Shown here in pieces: positions 1-5,065 of a stretch of DNA of 5,065 bases (the first letter of the stretch is position 1; the number at the start of each line of letters is the position of its first letter). This stretch comes from Spirochaetaceae bacterium (GTDB taxonomy: Bacteria; Spirochaetota; Spirochaetia; B11-G9), in assembly GCA_030643345.1 (NCBI GenBank), contig DAOWMA010000193.1, positions 1-5,065 on the forward strand. The letters run 5' to 3'. A program made the position numbers and the translations under genes. The notes beneath the pieces were generated by a model that made no database searches, had not been told where the DNA came from, and saw only the letters and a list, made by a program, of their open reading frames with translations.

Positions 1-614
1 CCTATTGCATCTCCTGAACCATTTGTTACTTTATAGTTATTTTGTCCAATGGACTGCAGGCCTGCAGGATTAACAAATCTGTACAATTCCATCTGTGCAA
101 CATCGATGGGATTATCATTACCTGCCACTTTAACTGTAACCCGGCCATCCTGAGATACAGCAACACTCTCCCTTACAAAGTTTTCGGGAAGAATTATTTC
201 AGGCATCAATCTATGCCCATTGGAATTTACAAACTGTCCTTCTCTATCTATCTTGAAAGATCCATCCCGGCTGTAACCATAAGTACCGTCCAAAAGGAGA
301 ACACGAAAAAAACCTTCTCCAGTAATGGCCATATCACCAACATTCCCGGTACTCTGCAAAGCACCCTGGGTAAATTCTTTTTGAGTAGCAGCTACTTTTA
401 CACCATGTCCGACCTGTATCCCTGTAGGAATTGTTGTAAGTTCAGTGGCAGGAGTACCTGCAATTCTTGAAGTCTGATAAAGAAGATCTTCAAAATCTGC
501 TCTGGTTTTCTTAAAACCTGTTGTATTAACATTTGACAGATTATTTGAAATAGTATCTATATTAAACTGCTGTCCGGTCATCCCTGAAGCTGCTGTCCAT
601 AATGCTCTCATCAT
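1..614 (-). CDS. flgG: Flagellar distal-rod protein FlgG (3' end cut by window edge)
   Basis: FlgG is the major subunit of the distal rod, the drive shaft that crosses the periplasm between the proximal rod and the hook. The first 204 codons are visible; FlgG is usually about 260 residues, so roughly the last 60 are missing. Residues 1-40 form the N-terminal rod motif (SNNLSNVNTTGFKK, 23-36). Residues 43-69 (DLLYQTSR to PTGIQVG) match the FlgG-specific stretch that hook protein FlgE lacks. GEGFF (99-103) and YSRDGSF (114-120) are conserved core motifs. Start: ATG at 614, with GAGG nine bases upstream; a second ATG follows at once, but the family normally has M-x-R-x-L-W, which favours the first. 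It lies 15 bases after flgF, so the two are surely co-transcribed. Export is by the flagellar type III system, so no signal peptide is expected. The name is near certain. The spirochaete assignment is by recalled similarity only. Confidence 0.96.
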   Translation of the reverse strand, partial: MMRALWTAASGMTGQQFNIDTISNNLSNVNTTGFKKTRADFEDLLYQTSRIAGTPATELTTIPTGIQVGHGVKVAATQKEFTQGALQSTGNVGDMAITGEGFFRVLLLDGTYGYSRDGSFKIDREGQFVNSNGHRLMPEIILPENFVRESVAVSQDGRVTVKVAGNDNPIDVAQMELYRFVNPAGLQSIGQNNYKVTNGSGDAI

Positions 615-629
615 ATCTCTTTACCTCTT

Positions 630-1478
630 CTATGCTCGTAATATATCATTGAACAGACGACCGGTTAGTGAATCCTGGCTCTGTATAACCTTCTGATTTG
701 CTTCATAGGCTCTGTTTATCTCTATCATTTTAACCATTTCTGTAACCGGATTAACATTGCTTCCTTCAAGAAAGCCCTGTATAACCTTTGTTTCACTACC
801 CAGCTCTATCTGATAAGCTTCCCCGGATTCATAAGTACTTTTCCAGAAACTGTTACCTTCTTTTTTTATATATCTGTCTCTGACAAAATCTACCACCTTT
901 AACGTATCAACCATCTCAAGATCTTCCCATTCGTTTTCCTGCATCGATACAAGTCGTTCAGGATCTTCTGAAAAGGCTGCATTCTGATATACATTACCCT
1001 TTTCATCTATCACAAAATTATTTTTCTTAATACTTATTTCACCATTCTGTCCAAGAACAGGATGGCCGTCCTTTGTTACAAGTGTTCCTTTATCATTTAA
1101 CAGGAAAGTTCCGTTTCTGGTATAACGCTCCTTTCCATTTACAGATACTGAAAAAAACCCTTTCCCGTCAAGGGCCAGATCAAAGGGATTCTCTGTCTGT
1201 TTAAGGGCTCCCTGAGTAAAATTTGTAAATGTTTCATTATACTCAACACCTACACCCAGAGTACCTACCACGGGAGCTGTATCAATACTGCCGAAGGGGA
1301 ATTTATAGAGACCGTCATCGCTCATTCGCCGGATCAGCATTTCGGGAAAGGCTTTACTTATTGAAGTGTCCTTCTTATAACCGGTTACATCCACATTAGC
1401 CAGATTATTTGACAATGCATCCATACGATGCATCTGGGCCATCATTCCGCTTGCTCCGGTGTATAATCCTCTGATCAT
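630..1478 (-). CDS. flgF: Flagellar proximal-rod protein FlgF (FlhO-like)
   Basis: This 282-residue rod protein belongs to the FlgF/FlgG/FlgE family and is complete. The N-terminal rod domain carries GASGM (8-12) and SNNLANVDVTGYKK (23-36). The middle has ENPFDLALDGKGFF (96-109) and YTRNGTF (119-125). The C-terminal rod domain has GSNVNPVTEMVKMIEINRAY (239-258) and ends with a heptad-like helix, as expected for the coiled-coil termini of axial proteins. It lacks the FlgG-specific YQT...PTGIQVG stretch and lies directly upstream of flgG, so FlgF is the best name. In spirochaetes the same position is often annotated flhO or a second flgG. The ATG at 1478 has a strong GGAGG five bases upstream. 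The stop (TAG, 630-632) is 15 bases before flgG, and the flgG ribosome site lies in that gap. Family membership is certain; the choice of flgF over flhO is convention. Confidence 0.93.
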   Translation of the reverse strand: MIRGLYTGASGMMAQMHRMDALSNNLANVDVTGYKKDTSISKAFPEMLIRRMSDDGLYKFPFGSIDTAPVVGTLGVGVEYNETFTNFTQGALKQTENPFDLALDGKGFFSVSVNGKERYTRNGTFLLNDKGTLVTKDGHPVLGQNGEISIKKNNFVIDEKGNVYQNAAFSEDPERLVSMQENEWEDLEMVDTLKVVDFVRDRYIKKEGNSFWKSTYESGEAYQIELGSETKVIQGFLEGSNVNPVTEMVKMIEINRAYEANQKVIQSQDSLTGRLFNDILRA

Positions 1479-1506
1479 TAAAACCTCCAGTAGTATCCTT
1501 TTTAAA

Positions 1507-1533
1507 ATATCGGTCAGATGTGGGTTTTCTTAA
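1507..1533 (-). promoter_or_regulatory. Possible sigma28-type promoter of flgF-flgG
   Basis: Reading on the minus strand, TTAA (1533-1530) is followed after 15 bases by ACCGATAT (1514-1507). The flagellar sigma28 consensus is TAAA-15-GCCGATAA, so the -10 element matches 6 of 8 and the spacing is exact, while the -35 is weak. A start near 1500 would give a leader of about 20-25 bases ending in the GGAGG of flgF. A rival is an extended -10 of sigma70 type, TG-G-TATAAA with TATAAA at 1555-1550, which lacks a good -35. If flgF is internal to a longer operon neither need be used, but the tRNA upstream reads the other way, so some promoter must lie in 1479-1628. Confidence 0.35.
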
Positions 1534-1573
1534 GATGATCATTGAATTATTTATACCATTTATTTTGGCATGG

Positions 1574-1601
1574 TTGATTTTATCCTGCAGAAAGTGATAA
1601 T
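1574..1601 (+). promoter_or_regulatory. Sigma70-like promoter for tRNA-Thr and patatin gene
   Basis: TTGATT (1574-1579) and GATAAT (1596-1601) are separated by 16 bases. Each differs from the sigma70 consensus hexamer at one or two positions. Transcription would start near 1608, leaving a 5' leader of about 20 bases for RNase P to remove before the tRNA at 1629. No other promoter is visible between the tRNA and the patatin gene, so this one probably serves both. Confidence 0.55.
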
Positions 1602-1628
1602 TTACATCAGAATAAAAGAAAGTTTTAA

Positions 1629-1700
1629 GCCAAAGTAGCTCAGGGGTAGAGCAACGCTCTCGTAAAGCGTAGGTCGTGAGTTCGAATCTCACCTTTGGCT
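1629..1700 (+). tRNA. tRNA-Thr, anticodon CGT
   Basis: The cloverleaf folds without a mismatch: acceptor stem GCCAAAG (1629-1635) with CTTTGGC (1693-1699), D stem GCTC/GAGC, anticodon stem ACGCT/AGCGT (1654-1658, 1666-1670), variable loop AGGTC, T stem GTGAG/CTCAC, and T loop TTCGAAT. The anticodon loop CTCGTAA puts CGT at 1661-1663, reading the threonine codon ACG. The discriminator base is T (1700). CCA is not encoded, so a CCA-adding enzyme must supply it, and 3' trimming is probably by RNase Z. A run of five T (1700-1704) follows, and then the patatin start codon. Confidence 0.97.
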
Positions 1701-1704
1701 TTTT

Positions 1705-3675
1705 ATGAAAAATATATTTATTACACTCATCCTGTTAATTAATTTTTTTGTTTATGGATATGAGCCAATAGCATCATCTGAAGATCTCTATTTACGGGAT
1801 GTTCCTGTTTTCTATGGTCTTGAAGACATAAATGAACGTTTGAATAAGTATAACAAACCAATCTGGGCTCTAAATCTGTCCGGTGGTTCTGCCAGAGCTT
1901 TTGCCCATATAGGTGTTTTAAAACGACTCGAAGAGGAAGGCCTGCGTCCCGATGTGATGATAACAGATTCTATGGGTTCTATTGTGGGACTGGCTTATGC
2001 CGCGGGTATGAGTGTAGCTGACATTGAGGATATGATTAAAACACTCAGATTGTCTAATTATTTTAATCTAACTCTTCCTATTAAAGGAGGTGTTATTGAT
2101 CTGCATGAATTCGAAGCACTAATGTTTGCTCTCTTTAAAAATATGGATTTGAAGAATACAGCAATCCCTGCTTTTGTCATTACAGAAGATCTTATAACAA
2201 AAAGGCAGGTAATCCTCTCTAAAGGTGATTTAGTAAAAGTACTAAAGGCGGCTTTTGCTATCCCTTTTTATTTTCAACCGGTAAATATAGGAAATTTTAA
2301 ACTGGTTGATGGAGGTATTTCTTCCCTGGTTCATATTGAACCGTTTATTACAATGCTGCCCAATATGGTAATTTCATCCAGTTTTTACTCTGCAGATGTA
2401 AATCTCAAAAATCCATTATCAATACTGAATGTCACTATCGACATCAGTAAAAGCAGAAGATCTGTTAAACAAATAAAGGAATTTAATCCGTTTCTTATTC
2501 GATGCAATGTTGAAAATATATCATTCATGGCATTTGATGAGGGTGAAGAAATAATTCGGAGGGGATATGAATCATGTAATGCTGCTATACCTGATCTTCT
2601 TGAATATCTTAAAGAGAGGGGAATTCCTGCAAGAAAGCAACGTTTAGAAGAATTCAGTGAAACAAAGGACATACACGAAAACTGGTTAACTCTTAAAACA
2701 AAATTAAACTATACAATTCTCCCGGCAAGAGAATTTGGATGGCTAATTAAGCCCTGGCTTGAAACAGGCCAATCTTTTGGGAACTCCCACTATCTGAACC
2801 AAAACTATTTGCAGGTTTTAAAAGCTATTTTTTGGTATGATAAAAGCTTATTGGAAACAATGGTCTTTTACACAGATGATTCCACCGGATCTATTGTAAG
2901 ATTAAAAACTATGTTTTCTGATTATCTTTACCTGAATACAGAAGGTCAGTTAAATTTCTCCACTATAAGCAACAATCTGTACCAGTATGATAGTAATTAT
3001 CTCTTTACAGAGTTAGGAGTAATTCTATCAATATCCAGGCACTTTTTAAAACCGATAATTACAACAGAATTTGTGAATATAGAGAATTATTACAATTCTG
3101 ATTTATATTTCCGTCCTGGATTAATATTTGAATCGGGTTCAGGAACCTCTACAATAGATCTTAGATATTTAATTAGAAAAGAATCCGATAGTATTACTCC
3201 TGGAATCTCTGCAGAATACATATCATCTTTACCATCCGGAGATACAGGTTTTGGCCTTGAAACAAGAATTTATTGTAAAAGTGCCCTGAACAACTTTTCA
3301 AATGGTGTTGAATTAACATTCAATGATTATTATCGCAGCAGAGGAGATTCAATACTTATGCCTTTACATACCTGGTATCCATCATATCTAATTATCAATG
3401 GCAATATTACATGGAATATCGGCCGACTAATGCCAACAATGGGAGAAATTCTGACAACAAAAGATTCTACATCTTATTTATTTTCCGACCTCCTTATAAC
3501 AAATCTTTTTAACTACAATGGCAACATGAAATTTAGACCTACAATAGGTATCGGCATTGATATTAAAGCATCCTTTATTGGTCTAAAACCCTATACTTAC
3601 AGTCTTTCCGGTGGATGGGATATTAATTCCAATCAACCATTTATTACTTTTAGTATAGGCACTCTGTTTGATTAA
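1705..3675 (+). CDS. Secreted patatin-like protein with probable outer-membrane barrel
   Basis: Patatin-like proteins are Ser/Asp-dyad lipid acyl hydrolases. This one has 656 residues. Residues 1-18 are a signal peptide (K2, then a hydrophobic core, probable cleavage after VYG) with no lipobox cysteine. The patatin domain spans about 52-310: oxyanion-hole loop SGGSARAFAHIG (59-70), nucleophile S89 in TDSMG (87-91), and dyad aspartate D202 in DGG (202-204). Two usual glycines are changed: the first Gly of GxSxG is T87, and GGGxR reads GGSAR. Residues about 333-403 could be a POTRA-like module. From about 404 the chain alternates polar and hydrophobic residues and ends in an aromatic strand (PFITFSIGTLF), as in BamA-type barrels; the architecture resembles PlpD-type (type Vd) secreted patatins. 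The ATG at 1705 is the only start that keeps the signal peptide. It lies 5 bases after tRNA-Thr with no Shine-Dalgarno sequence. Substrate unknown. Confidence 0.85.
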   Translation: MKNIFITLILLINFFVYGYEPIASSEDLYLRDVPVFYGLEDINERLNKYNKPIWALNLSGGSARAFAHIGVLKRLEEEGLRPDVMITDSMGSIVGLAYAAGMSVADIEDMIKTLRLSNYFNLTLPIKGGVIDLHEFEALMFALFKNMDLKNTAIPAFVITEDLITKRQVILSKGDLVKVLKAAFAIPFYFQPVNIGNFKLVDGGISSLVHIEPFITMLPNMVISSSFYSADVNLKNPLSILNVTIDISKSRRSVKQIKEFNPFLIRCNVENISFMAFDEGEEIIRRGYESCNAAIPDLLEYLKERGIPARKQRLEEFSETKDIHENWLTLKTKLNYTILPAREFGWLIKPWLETGQSFGNSHYLNQNYLQVLKAIFWYDKSLLETMVFYTDDSTGSIVRLKTMFSDYLYLNTEGQLNFSTISNNLYQYDSNYLFTELGVILSISRHFLKPIITTEFVNIENYYNSDLYFRPGLIFESGSGTSTIDLRYLIRKESDSITPGISAEYISSLPSGDTGFGLETRIYCKSALNNFSNGVELTFNDYYRSRGDSILMPLHTWYPSYLIINGNITWNIGRLMPTMGEILTTKDSTSYLFSDLLITNLFNYNGNMKFRPTIGIGIDIKASFIGLKPYTYSLSGGWDINSNQPFITFSIGTLFD

Positions 3676-3761
3676 TATGACCTTCTATTCATTTTCTGTT
3701 TATTTCAGGAATCTATAAACCCCAGGAACTATTACTTCTAAATAATCAGAAATAACTTCTT

Positions 3762-4700
3762 CTAAAACAATTCCAAAGATACAAAAAGTTTAACAGCCAC
3801 CATTACAGCTGCACCGAGTACTACTATTGAAAAATACTTTTTCAACCGTTCCCCATGCAATCTGTGACTTATGGCAATACCAATTCGGACACCTACAGCA
3901 CCTGCTGCAAGGAGAGCTATGGCAATAGGAAGGCTGACTTTGCCATTACCTGTCTGACTCACTGAAAGGGTCTTTTTGATTACCGCCGATACGGAACTAA
4001 CCAGTACGACAGCCAGGCTGGTTCCTACCGCCAGGTGGGGAGTAAGACCCACTCCCAAAACAAGGATAGGCATAAACAGAACTCCACCGCTTACACCCAT
4101 AAGCCCGGTAAGAACACCACCTGAAAAGCCTATACCGAACAACCCTGCGATACTTACACCTATTTGCTTTGATTGGGGAAGATCAGTATCCGGTCCCAGT
4201 TTCATTTTCTGAAGAAATGTTACCGGGCGAATATCTGACGCATCGTTGTACCTGGATTCTCTGGACATTACCCAGGCGATAACAAGCAGCAGCAGGACAA
4301 ACACTACCTGCATAATCTGTTCAAATAAAGATCTGTTGCCACCGGCAAGCAGTACCAATCCATCCTGAAGCATATCACCGGATACAGCTCCCAGCATGCT
4401 TCCAATAGAAATGTAGACAGCTGCTTTGATTTCAATATTGCCTTTGTGTAAATGCTTTATTACTCCAGTTGTGCTTGTGCCTATTATATAACAGGTTGCA
4501 CTGCCGGCAGCAAGTTCAATAGGTATCCCCAGAATAATATTCATTAGTGGAACAAGAAGGAAACCTCCTCCCACCCCGAAGATACCAGCCAATATTCCAA
4601 TTACAAAACCAAGACCGGCAAGAGATAGAAAAAAAACAGGGCCTGTCAGATAAGCGCTAAACTCAGGTGCAATAAGATAAAAAAAATTAATCATCTTCAT
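3762..4700 (-). CDS. TauE/SafE-family membrane permease
   Basis: This 312-residue inner-membrane protein belongs to the TauE/SafE family (PF01925), whose studied members move sulfite, sulfoacetate or other small organic anions. It shows the family's internal duplication: GIFGVGGGFLLVPLM (39-53) in the first half and GLMGVSGGVLFMPIL (199-213) in the second, each followed by a repeat-like AAGSAT (64-69) or AVGTSL (224-229). About eight membrane segments are visible, with one polar central loop at 146-178 that is probably cytoplasmic. The ATG at 4700 has only GGGG two bases upstream; the same GGGG is eight bases from a second in-frame ATG at 4694, so translation may begin at M3. Either start lies inside the preceding microprotein gene, overlapping it by 14 or 8 bases, which suggests translational coupling. 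No sulfur or taurine genes are in view, so the substrate cannot be inferred. Confidence 0.9.
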   Translation of the reverse strand: MKMINFFYLIAPEFSAYLTGPVFFLSLAGLGFVIGILAGIFGVGGGFLLVPLMNIILGIPIELAAGSATCYIIGTSTTGVIKHLHKGNIEIKAAVYISIGSMLGAVSGDMLQDGLVLLAGGNRSLFEQIMQVVFVLLLLVIAWVMSRESRYNDASDIRPVTFLQKMKLGPDTDLPQSKQIGVSIAGLFGIGFSGGVLTGLMGVSGGVLFMPILVLGVGLTPHLAVGTSLAVVLVSSVSAVIKKTLSVSQTGNGKVSLPIAIALLAAGAVGVRIGIAISHRLHGERLKKYFSIVVLGAAVMVAVKLFVSLELF

Positions 4701-4821
4701 GTCCCCACTTATCTGACTGTTTGAAAATCAGATTTTCAAAAAAATCAAGTACAGGAACCATTAAAGCTCCCCATAGCAGGGGAACAAGGACAAGTGCTGC
4801 TACAGCTGCAAATTTAACCAT
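4687..4821 (-). CDS. 44-residue single-span membrane microprotein, unknown function
   Basis: A short open reading frame encodes MVKFAAVAAL at its start and DKWGHEDD at its end. Residues 4-27 form one hydrophobic segment with a tryptophan and two prolines; the tail (29-44) is polar and ends in acidic residues. Support for a real gene: the ATG at 4821 has AAGGGAG ending ten bases upstream, an in-frame TAA at 4839-4837 fixes the start, a promoter-like element lies just upstream, and the stop overlaps the permease start by 14 bases, a typical bacterial coupled arrangement. The composition is protein-like, not random. It may be an accessory subunit of the TauE/SafE permease, or a leader whose translation opens the permease start. 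I do not recognise the family. The codons for FENLIFK coincide exactly with a perfect 21-bp palindrome. Confidence 0.68.
   Translation of the reverse strand: MVKFAAVAALVLVPLLWGALMVPVLDFFENLIFKQSDKWGHEDD
4720..4740. repeat. Perfect 21-bp palindrome upstream of the permease start
   Basis: Arms TTTGAAAATC and GATTTTCAAA (10 bp each) flank one central base at 4730. It lies within the microprotein gene, its inner edge 20 bases from the permease ATG at 4700. In the minus-strand RNA it would form a nine-pair, AU-rich hairpin with a CUG loop. No U-tract follows on that strand, so it is not an intrinsic terminator. It could be a protein-binding operator or an RNA structure affecting coupling. The sequence is directly seen; function is unknown. 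Confidence 0.8.
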
Positions 4822-4846
4822 CTGGATGGATCTCCCTTATACAAAG

Positions 4847-4855
4847 ATCATAACA
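4847..4855 (-). promoter_or_regulatory. Extended -10 promoter of the microprotein-permease unit
   Basis: On the minus strand TG-T-TATGAT (4855-4847) fits an extended -10 box, with five of six matches to TATAAT. The -35 region at 17 bases (GGAACA) is poor, which an extended -10 can offset. Transcription would start near 4841-4840, giving a leader of about 20 bases that holds the AAGGGAG ribosome site. A separate TTGATA (4890-4885) is a good -35 box, but no matching -10 follows at normal spacing. An interrupted dyad, GATCT-11-AGATC (4829-4849), overlaps the -10 and the likely start point. Confidence 0.45.
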
Positions 4856-4939
4856 TTTCACTTTAGCTTTGTTCCAGTAACTTATATCAAAATAGATAAT
4901 AGAAGTTTATACAGAATTAGTTATAGAATAATCTAAAAA

Positions 4940-5065
4940 TCAGACTTTACCGGAATAGATATTTAATTTCATTTTATCAGTCTCATCCTCAATAATCCTG
5001 TACCAGAGGGCCTTTCTATTACCCAGTTCTCCGCTGTTACGTACCTGACTACGAAGTTTTTCATA
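4940..5065 (-). CDS. C-terminal end of an unrecognised protein
   Basis: The minus strand is open from the right edge for 41 codons and ends at TGA (4942-4940). The fragment starts YEKLRSQVRNSGELGN and closes with MKLNIYSGKV. It is rich in charged residues with a helical look (LWYRIIEDETDKMK), suggesting a soluble protein. There is no membrane segment and no motif I can name. The frame runs the whole length without a stop and ends before a clearly non-coding AT-rich stretch, which supports coding, but the fragment is short. It points the same way as the microprotein and permease genes, 118 bases upstream of them, so read-through is possible. No intrinsic terminator is visible after the stop. 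Confidence 0.6.
   Translation of the reverse strand, partial: YEKLRSQVRNSGELGNRKALWYRIIEDETDKMKLNIYSGKV

Noticed and set aside
54..67. 14-bp palindrome CTGCAGGCCTGCAG
   Set aside because: It encodes the well conserved PAGLQ region of FlgG, is short and made of overlapping restriction-site-like words; coincidence is likely.
42..470. Plus-strand frame of 142 codons opposite flgG
   Set aside because: Antisense shadow of a strongly conserved gene; the cysteine- and serine-rich translation has no family look.
1405..1692. Minus-strand frame of 95 codons covering the tRNA and the start of flgF
   Set aside because: It begins inside the antisense of tRNA-Thr and ends within flgF in another frame; frames antisense to tRNAs are a familiar artefact, and no ribosome site precedes it.
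1700..1704. Five T after the tRNA as an intrinsic terminator
   Set aside because: No hairpin other than the tRNA itself precedes it, and the patatin gene begins at once with no promoter of its own, so read-through is needed.
2385..2672. Minus-strand frame of 95 codons inside the patatin gene
   Set aside because: Lies wholly within a well supported gene with signal peptide and catalytic motifs; no promoter or ribosome site of its own.
3732..3755. Weak hairpin in the gap between the convergent patatin and permease genes as a terminator
   Set aside because: Eight-pair AU-rich stem with a U-G pair in the minus-strand RNA, a mismatch in the plus-strand RNA, and no U-tract on either side; not convincing.
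3976..4212. Plus-strand frame of 78 codons opposite the permease
   Set aside because: Pro/Thr/Arg-rich translation typical of the antisense of glycine- and valine-rich membrane codons.
4721..4936. Plus-strand frame of 71 codons opposite the microprotein and its promoter
   Set aside because: Starts at TTG inside the palindrome with no ribosome site and runs over AT-rich intergenic DNA; the opposite strand has the better gene.

Overview
The window looks like an ordinary chromosomal segment of a spirochaete. The evidence is two adjacent flagellar rod genes in the order known from spirochaetes (flgF/flhO-like then flgG), FlgG wording close to what I recall of spirochaetal FlgG (an inference from memory, not a search), moderately AT-rich DNA, and a signal-peptide patatin with a probable outer-membrane barrel, which implies a two-membrane cell.

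Layout. Positions 1-1478, minus strand: the end of a rod operon, with flgF complete and flgG running off the left edge. Positions 1479-1628: a divergent control region, with a sigma70-like promoter reading right into a tRNA and a possible sigma28-like promoter reading left into flgF. Positions 1629-1700, plus: tRNA-Thr(CGT). Positions 1705-3675, plus: a secreted patatin-like protein whose ATG begins 5 nt after the last tRNA base. Positions 3676-3761: a short convergent gap with no convincing terminator. Positions 3762-4821, minus: a two-gene unit made of a 44-residue membrane microprotein overlapping the start of a TauE/SafE-family permease. Positions 4822-4939: an intergenic stretch with a candidate promoter. 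Positions 4940-5065, minus: the last 41 codons of an unrecognised gene. No stretch of more than 300 bases lacks a gene.

Working together: FlgF and FlgG build the flagellar rod in the periplasm. The tRNA and the patatin gene are probably one transcript, so tRNA 3' maturation would leave an almost leaderless patatin mRNA. The microprotein and the permease are probably co-translated. I found no CRISPR array, insertion sequence, phage or defence system. The points most worth checking are the tRNA-patatin junction, the altered patatin active-site motifs, and the microprotein gene with its perfect 21-bp palindrome just upstream of the permease start.
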